A stretch of DNA of 64,000 bases from Megalonaias nervosa (GCA_016617855.1 JAECUM010003650.1:1-64000), one strand, 5' to 3'. Numbered from the stretch's first letter, positions 46,301 through 56,330 are shown. Notes: generated by a model not told the origin, from the letters alone. Program-made: numbers and translations.

Positions 46301-47083
46301 CTTGTGTTGCTCTCGATTGTTATAGCCATAGTAACATTTCTCACAGTATTAACTGTATGACAGGAATGCAGTGATACTGGTAATGGCATCGAAATGTTCA
46401 TCGTGATGATAGACGTGAATATATTTTCCGTCTTTGAAATTTTTGCCTCGAAACAACAGAGCTCCGCGCACTTCTTGAAGGTGCACTTTCTAGGTGTAGC
46501 GTGGAGCCAAGACGTCTTGCAATTTTTGCATTGCAGGAATGCCACAGGGTGTGTCTTTGGATATCCCCGCTTGCTGTAACAAGAGTTCTGCTTCTCTTCG
46601 TTGTTTGGTTCGGTTCGATCATCTAATAGTTTTCCAGGCTCTTTTCCATTCTACCGTGTCGTTCTTGTCGGCATACGTTCGTCCCACCGAACAGAGATGC
46701 TTGATGATGCGAAGATTGTCTACCAATAACACCTTTTTGCGTTATCGTTTCCCTTGTGGAAGAGACACGTGGGTCATGAACAGTGTCGCTTTTCCATCGG
46801 TGATGTGAAACTTGTCGTTGGATTGTCGTACGTGTTGAATCTTGTCCATGACTTTGAAAGGTGTCAATTCTGCTGGACTGCTAAGCTCGATCGAAACGGG
46901 TGACTTCAAACTGTCGTGATGAATGGAAAGTCTCAAGCGATCATCTTCTTTGGCTTCACATTGCTGTTGCAGTGTGGTTAACAAAGAATCCCACACATCG
47001 GTGATGAGCCCCTCTGCTTTTTCCAGCGGTACATCGGACTTGAAACCTTTAAACTTCACCGTGTACTTGTAGGCCGAATTCAT
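43303..47083 (-). pseudogene. polB: Family B DNA polymerase of element C (few lesions)
   Basis: Full-length gene of about 1250 codons from ATG at 47083 (MNSAYKYTVKFKGFKSDV). The N-terminal region includes Cys/His-rich zinc segments near 46.3-46.1 kb. Exonuclease: FFDFEC just before 45928, AHNFSGYDGQF near 45670, YCRSDVDIL near 45285. Polymerase: motif A YFDVCSLYPYV near 44605, motif B KVMLNSLWGQMAQ near 44030, motif C YFDTDSCIYI near 43745. All catalytic acids are present. In-frame stops at about 45095 and 44203, and frame changes near 46740, 46620, 46350, 45940 and 44350. Typical protein-primed type polymerase of adintoviruses. Confidence 0.85.
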
Positions 47084-47128
47084 TTTCTAGAGGAGCGTTT
47101 GTCCATCTCTCGAATGAGGTAGTACTTT

Positions 47129-47317
47129 TCAGGGTTTACATGTGGTGATGGACTTTGGTTTGGTGTAGACTCTCCGGGCATCTGGCTCACTCATCTCATC
47201 TTCAAAATCGCTGGCATGAATTTGAGCCAAGACTTCAGCTACTGTTCGAGGCGATAAATCACGTTTCTGCCTCTTACTTTCTTCTCCTTTCTTTACGAAA
47301 TGATGCGATCGTTTCAT
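47129..47317 (-). CDS. Small basic protein upstream of PolB, unrecognised
   Basis: 62 codons from ATG at 47317 (MKRSHHFVKKGEESKRQKRD), with VAEVLAQIHASDFEDEMSEP. Its TATA (TATATAGG, minus strand, 47364-47371) is 45 nt upstream, paired with the plus-strand TATA of the zinc-knuckle gene. Ends 46 nt before PolB, so both could share a transcript. Confidence 0.5.
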   Translation of the reverse strand: MKRSHHFVKKGEESKRQKRDLSPRTVAEVLAQIHASDFEDEMSEPDARRVYTKPKSITTCKP

Positions 47318-47361
47318 CTTGACTGCAAAATGTCAAATGACTACATTTGAAACGCCATGGA

Positions 47362-47400
47362 CCCTATATATCCATGTCAGAACAGTGTATATATAAAGGG
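47362..47400. promoter_or_regulatory. Divergent promoter of the zinc-knuckle and small basic genes
   Basis: Minus-strand GGATATATAGGGT at 47361-47373 and plus-strand TATATATAAAGGG at 47388-47400 are two TATA boxes back to back, 15 nt apart, each followed by a gene within 45-65 nt. Confidence 0.65.
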
Positions 47401-47449
47401 CTGGTGCCTTCCTCTCAGTATTCATTTCGCTCTCAAGCCGACCAGAACG

Positions 47450-47857
47450 ATGGAAGAGCCTACACAGATCGAACTTCTGATCAGAGCTTTGCGAGGTGTC
47501 ATAAGAAAGTTTTCTTCAGACAAGCCGACGGATTACTCTCCCTCTTTTCGAGATAAAAGTCAAGATACTTGCTACATCTGTCACAAGAAAGGGCATTGGG
47601 CTACACAATGTCCAGGCCGTCAACAAAGCAAGACCAGTGTCAAAAGAGACAAAAGTCAAGATACCTGTTATCATTGTTAAGAGAAAGGACATTGGTCTTC
47701 AGAGTGTCCTAAGAAAGAACAGGAGCAGGAGGAGGAGGATGAGGAAAAAAAGAGGTGCCCTCGGCAAAGGAAGAACCCCGTCACGTTCAGAAAGAGAAGA
47801 CAGAAAAGAAAAGAAGACGAGAAAAAAGTCAGGAAGAAGAGGAGGAAAAAAGTGTGA
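47450..47857 (+). pseudogene. Two-zinc-knuckle, lysine-rich protein (one in-frame stop)
   Basis: ATG at 47450 (MEEPTQIELLIRALRGVIRK) 50 nt after a TATATATAAAGGG box; 135 codons with one TAA at 47678-47680. Two CCHC knuckles CX2CX4HX4C: CYICHKKGHWATQC and, in a duplicated segment, CYHC-stop-EKGHWSSEC. The repeat unit starts with DKSQDTCY in both copies. The C-terminus is Lys/Glu/Arg-rich. CCHC knuckles bind single-stranded nucleic acid in Gag and cellular proteins; a role in RNA or ssDNA binding is inferred. The stop interrupts exactly the second knuckle. Confidence 0.6.
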
Positions 47858-48156
47858 AAGTGAAGAAATTCAAAAAACATAGAGAGTAAAGAAAAAAGAC
47901 ACAGAAGAAGTCTATGAACTTTTTTAAAAAAGTGTTGTATTGTTTTATGTTGTGATATTGGATTGTAAAAATTTGCACCAGAATAGACCAGAATGAAAAA
48001 ACTTAAGTGTCTCTTGGTTTTGATTGTTTAGAATAATAAGGACCTACACTTACGCACTCACACACGTACATCATAGGGTTAAAAAAAATAAAAGGGATTT
48101 TGAGTTTTAATTGATTTTGGCAAAATGAGTAGTATCTCTTTTTGAAAGAAGTGAGT
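47858..48156. other. Intergenic region of element C
   Basis: Contains a perfect palindromic ACTTTTTTAAAAAAGT at about 47918-47933, and AATAAA near 48086, which could be the poly(A) signal of the plus-strand zinc-knuckle gene. No gene seen. Confidence 0.35.
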
Positions 48157-48172
48157 GGCCCTGAAAAGGGCC
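48157..48172 (-). terminator. Histone-type 3' stem-loop of the coiled-coil gene
   Basis: Minus-strand GGCCCTTTTCAGGGCC, a perfect 6-bp stem with a 4-nt loop, with upstream flank CACCCAAA and ACTCAC after it. It lies 33 nt after the stop codon at 48206. A purine-rich CAAAAAGAGATA, like the U7 snRNA target of histone genes, follows about 10 nt further on. Confidence 0.75.
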
Positions 48173-48205
48173 TTTGGGTGTTTGTTATTTTAAAAACAAA
48201 CAAAC

Positions 48206-48834
48206 TCAGGAACGAAAAGGAATCAGCTTTAACTGCCTTAAGCCTTTTCCACGGCCAAGGCCTACTTGTGGACTTGCTCCTGTCGATGATTTGGTAGAAA
48301 TCACTAGGGGTGGTATCTCCGGTGTAGTAACAGGGATGGACTGTTTGGCTCGGGAAGGTCTTTTTCTCTTGGGTCGTACTAAAGAAGTCTGATACGTATG
48401 TTTCAGATTTCTTAACTCTGCCAAAATGTCCAAGAGTACCGTTACCGTTTGAGGTTCACTGTTCTCCTTCTCTCCTAGACCTTGTTTCTTCTCTGCTTCT
48501 TCTTCCTGTCATTTCCTTCTTGTCTCTTCTTCTTCTCGCTGTTTCTGTTCAAGGAGAAATGCTTGTTCTGCCTCTTTCTGCTGTTGTAAAAATTCTTCAA
48601 TTCTTCTTTCTGTCTCTGTTTAAAATCCTCGACGTATGGTAAAGAAGGAGAAGGTGGTGAAGTCGCTGGTACCGGAACAAATTCTTGCGAAGAGAGAAAA
48701 TCTACTAAATCTCAGTTGAAATCAACCTCTTCTGGAAGTAGCGCTGTGTTAACTTTGTTAGCCGCTGCTATGCCATCGCTTCTCGTCTCTACAGACGGTG
48801 CACCCCAATTCATTGTCTTCTTAGTTTCAGTCAT
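48206..48834 (-). pseudogene. Coiled-coil early-type protein of element C, with histone-like mRNA end
   Basis: ATG at 48834 (MTETKKTMNWGAPSVETRSD), about 50 nt after a TATATAGG box. An in-frame TGA is near 48715 and frame changes are near 48610 and 48510. The Glu/Gln/Lys-rich centre (QQQKEAEQAFLLEQKQREEE) predicts a coiled coil. The C-terminal 75 codons are open (ILAELRNLKHTYQTSLVRPK, KRKRPSRAK a nuclear-signal-like stretch, GLGRGKGLRQLKLIPFRS). Not a histone. No family recognised. Divergent from the 49067 gene. Confidence 0.5.
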
Positions 48835-48884
48835 GTTTCACAAAACAGTGTCGCAACGATTCACTGCGCACAGACGCTAGCGCA

Positions 48885-49026
48885 CCTATATAGGGAATAT
48901 GACGTCACAGGTAACTCTCTTCGGATTGGAAGAGAGACTCCGCAAAGTGACTGAATTTTGTAACGCGAGTTGTCATTGGTGAACAAATTTCAATCCGTTT
49001 CGATCCGGTCTTCCACTATAAATAAA
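48885..49026. promoter_or_regulatory. Bidirectional early-type promoter with CRE site
   Basis: Minus TATATAGG at 48885-48892 and plus TATAAATAAA at 49017-49026 face outwards. Between them are a perfect cAMP-response-type palindrome TGACGTCA at 48900-48907 and two ATTGG (inverted CCAAT) boxes near 48934 and 48975. The layout recalls divergent histone gene pairs and early promoters of DNA viruses. Confidence 0.65.
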
Positions 49027-49066
49027 CGCGGTTCACTTCATTCCCTTCACCTGTTCTCGTCACAAG

Positions 49067-49297
49067 ATGTGGACCAACGTAGAATCGTCTACCCTCCTAT
49101 CGTCGATGCTGTTCAACCCGGGCTATCCCATGTATGTCAGATCATCATGGGCAATTACCCAGATCACTGATGCAGCCCTTTGGAAACGAAGGATCTGTGT
49201 GGAGAGACAAGGCTGTCTGAAAAGAGTCCTCATCTACGGTCCAGAGGTTAGACAAAGTTTCAGAAAGAGAAGATCAGTGAGATGCCCTCTACGTTAA
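49067..49297 (+). CDS. Small basic early-type protein with histone-like mRNA end
   Basis: ATG at 49067, about 40 nt after TATAAATAAA; 76 open codons. MWTNVESSTLLSSMLFNPGY, then RSSWAITQITDAALWKR and a basic end QSFRKRRSVRCPLR. Unrecognised, not a histone. The stop is followed after 27 nt by the stem-loop at 49325. The gene is intact, intron-less and compact. Confidence 0.5.
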   Translation: MWTNVESSTLLSSMLFNPGYPMYVRSSWAITQITDAALWKRRICVERQGCLKRVLIYGPEVRQSFRKRRSVRCPLR

Positions 49298-49324
49298 CGA
49301 ACTGGTGTTAACATAAAGCCCAAA

Positions 49325-49340
49325 GGCCCTTTTCAGGGCC
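49325..49340 (+). terminator. Histone-type 3' stem-loop of the small basic gene
   Basis: GGCCCTTTTCAGGGCC, identical to the minus-strand copy at 48157-48172, with the same CCCAAA lead. The downstream purine-rich CTCGAAAAGATA at 49351-49362 fits a U7-type element. Matches the metazoan replication-dependent histone mRNA consensus in stem and loop. Confidence 0.75.
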
Positions 49341-49365
49341 GCTTCCTATGCCTCGAAAAGATATT

Positions 49366-50214
49366 TATTCTCAATTCGCCTATATGTGTGTTATCTATGT
49401 GTTGTCTATGTCTCTGTCTCTCTATTGTATTTGTCCCTTCCTAGAGTGGTAGCTGTGCGTATTCAGGTCAGTCCCTTGCCACATTGTTGCAAGTGTCCAG
49501 TACTATAATTAATCTTGAGGGCAATATCACCCCAGGCTGTGCATTTGGGCCTATAAATTTGGGAGCCATATCATCCCAGGCTGTTTTTCCTTCTTTGGCC
49601 CTATCGCCCCTATTCGCTACTTATATATATATATGTATATGTATGTATGTATATATATATATATGTATATGTATGTATGCCTGTAGCCAGCAGCAGCCAG
49701 CATATACTTACCCATATATATGCTCCTTAGCAACCTAGCAACATATATACACACAATTTTGTGGACATGTACAGTTAAATTAATACCATCCAGTGTTGTG
49801 TATGAGAATGCGTGCATCACAAGCGCACTCGTAAATTTAAATCAATACCATATCAGGTATGGTTACGAGTAACTTTATACAGTGTTTTTAATCACGAGCA
49901 TCCAGGTAGGGGCGCCAGTACAACAAGAGAGCAGATTCAAATTTTTTTTAACTGATACCATCTCGTGTGAGACGAAGAAGGTACAAGAAAACGTATATAG
50001 AATACTTGGATAATTAACACAGTACGATCTGCATAATAAATGAACATAATCTCTCTAACAAAGATACGGACCCTTGGTGGTGAAACGCGATGAGGATAGA
50101 CGGCACAACAGAACGATATCTGACTGTGCCAGGTCAAGCTAACTCCTAAAGAAAATCAATAAAGAACACCTCAGTAGAATACTTGTGACAGCTACTTAAA
50201 GAATACTAGAAATG
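49366..50214. other. Right flank of element C
   Basis: Contains a short direct repeat: ATCACCCCAGGCTGTGCATTT (about 49527) and ATCATCCCAGGCTGTTTTTC (about 49571), and TATATG-type microsatellites at 49621-49680. No gene supported and the element end is not recognised. Confidence 0.4.
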
Positions 50215-50425
50215 AGTGTGTGTGATTTGGATTTTTAAAGTAGCTCTAACAATTTTTCAGCCATTTCGCTACGATGTCTGCAGTGTGGCAGTTTAGAGTG
50301 ATGTCTAGCACTGGGACATCATGCCGCAGACATGTAGCATGATATCCTACCCAGTCATATTATCCTGACACCAGGCTGACCAGTTCTAACACTAATAACC
50401 TCTTACGGCTGAACGCTGAAAATGT
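50215..50425 (-). repeat. SINE family 1, body fragment
   Basis: GTGTGTGATTTGGATTTTTA tail, AACAATTTTTCAGCCATTTC, and GATGTCTAGCACTGGGACAT match the other copies. The tRNA head is missing. Confidence 0.75.
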
Positions 50426-51774
50426 TATAGTAAAGACTCTTACTCCAGCTTGTTTTGATTGGAAGCTATTTAAGTCATAAGCTATGTCACTAGCAAGTGG
50501 TGCAATCGGAAATATTATAATCAAGGAAGCCTTGAACCAGTTGCCATTTTGCATAGAAATGTAAGTTGGTGTTTTTGTAGTCTGGATCCATGACTTTCCA
50601 GCCTTATTTTTCTCGACATAAAACAGTTACTATTCTGGCTGCCTTATTTTTAACATTTTTGGGCTCACCTTTCTCTAATAATGTATAGTCTTAAATTGAC
50701 AAAGTTTGTCAATTTTAAAATATGCTACTGCCAAAAGAATTTGTTGTTGTGTAATCGCATGTTTTTTGTTGTGTTTTTTTTTGTTTGGTATCCATAAAAT
50801 CCCTAAAATTTTAAATTGTCTCATAAAATTAAAAAACCACAAGTGATATTTAGCTGTTACTAAGTCATTATTGTGATCGGAATGGCTTTTTCTAAAGTAA
50901 AACAAAAACAGGGAAAATATATATAGTTATATATTTTGTTGTTTCTTTTTTATTTATGCTCCATCAAAAATAACATTGTAAACATAGATCAATGAAATAA
51001 ATAAAATTTACGAAGCAAGTGGAATTCTGGAATTTTTCCTTTGACAAGGAGGAGGTAATTCTGCGAAGTCCTCTCAAGAGTAATGTACTACAAGTGTGTA
51101 AACCTAGGTCCCCGTGGTGTACGTATATCGATGATAAGAATATGATTTACAGTAATTCTATAGGGGTTTCCTAAACGTATTGCATTCAAATAAGATATAC
51201 ATAATTCACGTATTGGAGGAAGGTTTTGTCATCAAGCACCGTTGTTCATGGCCCAAGCAGAAATGAAAAGTTATCACAATTCTTAGAAAGCGTCGAGTTT
51301 CCAGATAAATCTACCTTAACGTTTATTCCCAGTATTCTCCCTTAGCGGGTATTCTAAAGCGATGAATTAAACAGACATGACAATGACACGTGGCATTCCT
51401 AAAGAGCAGGGATAGTGCATAGATTCCTAAAGAGCAGGGATAGTGCATAGATGACCTATCGAAGGAAAAGTCAGTATAGATTATTGATGGATTAATTAAA
51501 CCGGTAATGGAAAATGCACGTGGAATTCTCATTATGCTCTCGTTGACGACATTTCTACAAAACTCAACAGGTAAAAATCTTAAATTCTTTATTCAAATTT
51601 TCCTAACTAATTTCGATTCTATTTACGGTCAAAAATATTCATGTGTGATTTTGAATAGGAAGGAATAGCTTGTAAGAAAACGCAATAGTTGATGTAACAT
51701 GCAGTCTGTTGCAACCATAAACACAATACGTTGAGAGCAATACACACAGCTGAAACGTAATCCAATAAGTGTGT
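50426..51774. other. Non-coding stretch
   Basis: No gene recognised. A 28-bp direct duplication (ATTCCTAAAGAGCAGGGATA plus 8 bases) lies at 51395-51450. Confidence 0.45.
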
Positions 51775-52108
51775 GTGGATGGGTGGGTGTGTGATTTTGG
51801 ATTTTTAACGTAGCTTTAACAATTTTTCAGTCATATCGATCGCTACCATGTCTGCAATGTGGCCATTTATACTGATGTCTAGCACTGGGACATCATGCCG
51901 TAGACATGTAGCATGTTGTCCCAACCAGTCATATTATCCTGACACCAGGCCGACTAATCCTAACACTAAGCTTTTAATGCTGAGCACCTAGCGAGGCAGC
52001 TGCTAGTACCTTTTCATAAGTATTTGGTATGACTTGGCCGAGGTTCGAACCCGCTACCTCCTGCATCCGAGGCGGACGCTCTAACCACTAGGCCACCGGA
52101 GCGCTCCA
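51775..52108 (-). repeat. SINE family 1, full-length copy
   Basis: Reads on the minus strand from a tRNA-like head: A box TGGCCTAGTGG at about 52085-52095, B box GGGTTCGAACC at about 52041-52052, then the conserved body and a GT/GGGT-rich tail at 51768-51795. It is the most complete of four copies and defines their orientation. The head does not form a full cloverleaf gene. Confidence 0.85.
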
Positions 52109-52544
52109 ATTCACATCATGTAAATCCAATAAGAAGATATATTTACAGTTTCTAAATTTAGACAGGGTACACGTAACAAACGATACGTTAACCTAAACGA
52201 ATAAGCCATTATAGGGTATCAGCATATACGAATTCTGCAATACAAAACTTATTAAATTGATGAGAGATAAAAATAACAAATACAATTGTTTGTAGTATGT
52301 CCACCAACAGACTGACCGCAATGTTATAGAGAGAGGGTCAAACCCACCATGGCAGCAGTGGCATACTATACGTAAATGGCGACCTGGTTGACAATGTTGT
52401 CCCCGCGAATAATTTTCCTTCAGTTTAATTTTTATCAGCTGTTTTGGAGCCCCAAGAACCCTGACGCCCGGAGAAAACCCGCCCCGTCCGCCCTCTTCCC
52501 CTACTCAATGGTGGCAGCTCGTCATAGTGGTAACTTTGGTCGTT

Positions 52545-52610
52545 CACACAATAGATCAATCGTGGGCAAACTGCGGCCTGCGGGCGGGATCAGGCACGCC
52601 ACCTGAATTT
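52545..52610. mobile_element. Possible hAT-type transposon end
   Basis: GTGGGCAAACTGCGGCCTGC at about 52561-52580 followed by GGGCGGGATCAGGCACGCC resembles the G+C-rich terminal sequence of many animal hAT elements. Only one end is seen. Confidence 0.3.
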
Positions 52611-52767
52611 ATCCGCTTATTTAGATCATCGGGTGTGGATTTAAAAATCACTTATTCTGCAGGCGCCCTGGAGGAATTTGTCCAGACCTGCCCTAGGTAC
52701 ACCTCAAAGTTTGAGATTAACCCCAATGCTAAAGATCAATTTAGCTAAATATAGGCAATTAAATAAC

Positions 52768-52769
<2 letters not shown>

Positions 52770-52841
<72 letters not shown>
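52770..52841. repeat. (TA)n microsatellite
   Basis: About 36 TA units directly 5' of the lectin-like exon. Confidence 0.98.
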
Positions 52842-52843
<2 letters not shown>

Positions 52844-52907
52844 TATCAATATATAAGGACATTCTACAATATACAGCTTATTTATTTGTTTACAGATACA
52901 AATACAA

Positions 52908-53346
52908 ATGAAGTCATTTGCACCATTCATCTGTGAGTTTGCCTTTATTACAATTTTATCATTATATATTATAGGTCAAGTTTTGTCGGATGAAATTTTA
53001 TTTCAACACAATTCCTGTTATGGATCTAATGGAGATTATTCTGTCGTTAACGCTAGCTGTTCTGCAGATAAAGTAATAGCCGTGAGTAGAGTTCAAGCTG
53101 GAGCTAAATTAAACAACAGCAGTTGCCCCATTACTCTCGATGAAAACACAACCGTAGACTTTGAGGATTGTTGTAAGATTACTGCGGATGATTGTGTTGT
53201 CAATGTATCGACGACGATCTGGCACGCTCTCTGCTCAGGCAATGAGTCTTGCTTAGCATCACAGGCTGTTAGGGTTCCGTCAAACTGCACATCGATGTTC
53301 CGATCCAACACAAGCAACATGCAACTCGACTATTACTGTATTAACA
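52908..53346 (+). CDS. Exon of a secreted SUEL-type lectin-like protein
   Basis: ATG at 52908, hydrophobic signal peptide with FAFITILSLYIIGQVLS, then a domain of about 110 residues: CYGSNGDY, CSADKVIAVSRVQAG, CPITLDENT, ADDCVVNVSTTIWHALCSGN, CLASQAVRVP and QLDYYC. The cysteine pattern and the C-x-G-x-x-x-C / Y-x-C ending fit a galactose/rhamnose-binding (SUEL) lectin domain. The exon ends at a consensus donor ACA-GTAAGT (intron from 53347), phase 1, so more exons should follow. Several N-glycosylation sites (NAS, NNSS, NVS, NCT). No downstream exon was recognised in the next 2 kb. Confidence 0.55.
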
Positions 53347-54329
53347 GTAAGTACACTAAATAATTTGCATATATAATTTCTTCATAATTTTCAAAATCTC
53401 GTACATTGAAATCAGTACATCTGCCGTGTTGATGTTTAAATGCCACAAAAGACACTTTGCTAGAATATTTACTAGAGTTTATTTGAAATCCCTGCAACTT
53501 ATCCATAATTAGCATTAACGACTTGTATCATCATAAAGTGGGACACAGTTAAGTAGTATATCATTATGTCAAGGGACCTAGATCCATGTTCATATTAAGA
53601 TATACTGTTTAAATTAGCCGACCGGAGATGACTGCGTGTAAATGTTTCCGCCGAGTCAGATGAAGACAGGATGAAGGTGGTGGCTGGTTTCCAGACCACG
53701 GTCTAATATGGCAAAACCTTTTACACAGAAAAATATGCAAACACTTGTATATCACCCAGGAGAAAGTAGAGAATGATCAGACAGCAAATCAAAGGTACGA
53801 AGCAAACAGCTGAGCAGTTCCATATCTGACGATGGTGTGGGGAATAGCTGCAAAATCAGAAAGATAGATGAAAAATAACTTTGTATCAAGATAATTGTAA
53901 ACTATTCATAGACTAGTCTAATATAATTAAAATTATTCAAACGATATGCTGATTCAAATAAGGGGAAACAATCTTACCAGATAAACCAACTGAAGGGACT
54001 GATGATGCGAAATATTGAAACAAATGAGAGACCTTGAATAAGAACAGTAGAATATGGCCTCACGTGTTACCATTTTCCCGTAATGTTGTGCGTTTGTTAT
54101 TTCAATATATTTTTCCTTCCAGCTCATCTAATACACTACAACACGACCGGCTGTTGTGTACATTGTAACTAAACTTCTGTCGTGTGTTTCTGCAGCAATT
54201 CATATTACATTACACATCAATTAAAAATGTAACCGCAGATATCTAAATCAGGCAAATGAATGAAGATATTGATGTTTCTTGACGCTTACATAGCTCAGGA
54301 TTAACATATATCCATAACTTATGGAAACT

Positions 54330-54373
<44 letters not shown>

Positions 54374-54547
54374 GGGAGATTCAATTCTTAGTTCAATAAT
54401 ACAGTATAAAAGTCTATATTTATTCAGGTTGAAATAAAATCGATATGTGTGTTGTGCATCGATGTTTGGGTGATGCAGATGCATCTCTTAGTTCAGTAAT
54501 AAAGTAAAACAGCCTATATTGATTAGGTTGAAATAAAATCGACGTGT

Positions 54548-54600
<53 letters not shown>

Positions 54601-55299
54601 CATCACAATCTAATGTAACGACATACCTTAGAAGTTATATGAGGCATTTAAAGTTTACTCAGGACTTCCGAAGGGTTCAATGAGATATCAAGCCTTGACA
54701 TATACAACCCGATATATTTTCTCATCTTTGTCGAAGACACTTTTATGATATTTTACCTTATAAATTTTTACTTCTAGTGTATTTAACCTCTGTCAGGCTT
54801 AAAACAGAAACTGAAACTAAAATTACCTAATGAATATTAGAGCCAATCAATTTCTTTTCTCAAAAATATAAACTTGGAGTAGTTTTTAAATTTTGCTTTC
54901 TACGAATTCACTTTGCTCCATCTCTGTAGATATTAGCATCTATTTGCATCGGAAGGTATTTTATAGTTGCTGAATCTCCAATTAGTTTGAGACATTGATG
55001 CAGTTTTTCTATGCATTGGTTCTGTATATAATAGCTTCAGGAAAGATGCGACATAATCCCCTGTCCAAGGTTATTTGAGTCTTCTGCAGGTTTGGGGCCA
55101 ATTGCGACAAGTCAAATTCTACCCCCTCCTTCTTGGCCGAGCGCGCGTGAATAGGCGCCTTCTACTCTGCTTCCCGAACACCCAACTCAAATTGTTGCAA
55201 TCCCCGCATCAGACGTTATCTTCATTCATTCCTTAATATTGTACCAGATACCTTAGGATCGAAGTCTGTGCTTCCAAACCTTTTTAGGCATTCTTACTT

Positions 55300-55378
<79 letters not shown>

Positions 55379-55744
55379 ATTATGAGGATGGTTTTGTCGC
55401 CTGCATAAAAATAATTGTAAAATGAACTATTAATCGATGTTAAAAAATAAATAAATATTAATATTTGGTATTAGTAAAATTAAAAGTTTCTACTTCTATT
55501 GGGAAAGACATCACTTAGGATTAGAGTTGATTAGATCTTGTAGTAATTGTTGCTTTTGAAGCTGAATGGCTCATTTTTTTTTCGTAAGAAAGAGAATCAC
55601 TGTTGAAGCTGAAAAGAAAACATTATTTGTCGTTCAGCCATTTTGTATCCGAATTATATTTGTTATATTTAGGACTAAACATGTTGCTGAACAAACTATT
55701 ACAATTCCGAAAAATATTATTTGATGCCATGTTACATTAGGTTG
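53347..55744. other. Intron/intergenic stretch after the lectin-like exon
   Basis: Microsatellites: (GT)n at 54332-54369 and 54544-54598, (GA)n at 55302-55375. The block TTAGTTCAATAATACAGTATA at about 54390 recurs near 54490, a local duplication that includes the GT run. No second exon supported. Confidence 0.5.
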
Positions 55745-55814
55745 CTACTCGTAGCTTTACCAATTTTTCAATCATATCGCTATGTGGCGGTTTAAAGTAA
55801 TGTATAATACTAGT
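55745..55814 (-). repeat. SINE family 1, short body fragment
   Basis: GTAGCTTTACCAATTTTTCA and ATCATATCGCTATG match the conserved body. Abuts the left terminal region of element B. Confidence 0.55.
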
Positions 55815-56012
55815 AGTATACTAATAGGCTGATCCTAAACCAAAAACAGATTCTGGACCAGAACTCCAAGGGCCTGCCTGATTAACTTTTTTAGTGATAA
55901 AATATTTTTTTTCAGTATACTAAGAGGCTGATCCTCAACCAAAAGCTGATTCTGGACCAGACCCCCAAATTTGCCGGAGAAAGAATAAACCTGTTTTGAT
56001 AGAAATTTCATA
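55815..56012. repeat. Candidate terminal region of element B with a tandem duplication
   Basis: AGGCTGATCCTAAACCAAAA...GATTCTGGACCAGA at about 55826-55861 is repeated at 55924-55962 as AGGCTGATCCTCAACCAAAA...GATTCTGGACCAGA. The second copy leads into CCCCCAAATTTGCCGG and then GATAGAAATTTCATATTG, resembling the outer left end of element A. Confidence 0.4.
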
Positions 56013-56036
56013 TTGAACACTGAAATATTATATAAT

Positions 56037-56330
56037 ATGCATCATTATAATCCAATAAGACATGTTGGATTTGCTCTAACAAATAAATTTTGTAAGAGAT
56101 TTGATTCAATAAAATCAGCCTCATGCTATACTGGCATAAAACCTAAAATAATAAGCGACTGTATTAAGAAAGTTGGATATCATATATCACCAAAATATGG
56201 GTCAGTATGGTTATTCGCAACTGAAAATGACGAACGAATAAGAGGTTAGTCAGATGATTTAATGACATTTATTGACAATATGGTTGATATTTTATTTGAT
56301 AATGATATTTCTAAAGCTATACAAAAATAA
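56037..56330 (+). pseudogene. NUMOD1-like fragment at the left end of element B
   Basis: MHHYNPIRHVGFALTNKFCK, then FDSIKSASCYTGIKPKIISD and KYGSVWLFATENDERIRG, a TAG, and a further MTFIDNMVDILFDND. The order F-x-S-I-x-x-A...TGI...I-x-x-C...W-x-x-A is the NUMOD1 pattern of HNH homing endonucleases. The HNH part is not found next to it. Confidence 0.5.

Larger units (their letters stand above)
38608..49365. mobile_element. Element C: second Polinton/adintovirus-type element, left part lost
   Basis: Distinct from A and B: richer in G+C, different ATPase and PolB subfamilies. From the right: divergent early-type gene pair with histone-like stem-loops, zinc-knuckle gene, small gene, PolB, unknown, ATPase, basic proteins, GGF protein, proline-rich protein, integrase. 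No major capsid protein, penton, protease or PLA2 gene is present, presumably because that arm was lost at 38607. Most lesions are single stops, so the insertion is young or the sequence has errors. The right end is not defined precisely. Confidence 0.8.

Noticed and set aside
47135..47160. A third histone-like stem-loop near the small basic gene (CTTTTCAGGG)
   Set aside because: The flanks cannot pair into a 6-bp stem and the orientation is wrong for the gene end.
48206..49297. A real histone gene pair at the stem-loops
   Set aside because: Neither reading frame, nor the alternative frames checked, shows histone fold sequence; only the regulatory layout is histone-like.
38608..49365. Reassigned stop codons in element C
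   Set aside because: The stops are few and of all three kinds, and frameshifts are also present. Decay or sequence error explains them better than recoding in an animal nucleus.
38608..49365. Hidden capsid, penton or protease genes in element C
   Set aside because: All long frames between the junction and the right end are accounted for by other proteins; the capsid arm seems lost.
52041..52095. A and B boxes suggesting a tRNA gene
   Set aside because: The boxes belong to a SINE head with a shared body in four copies. No complete cloverleaf.
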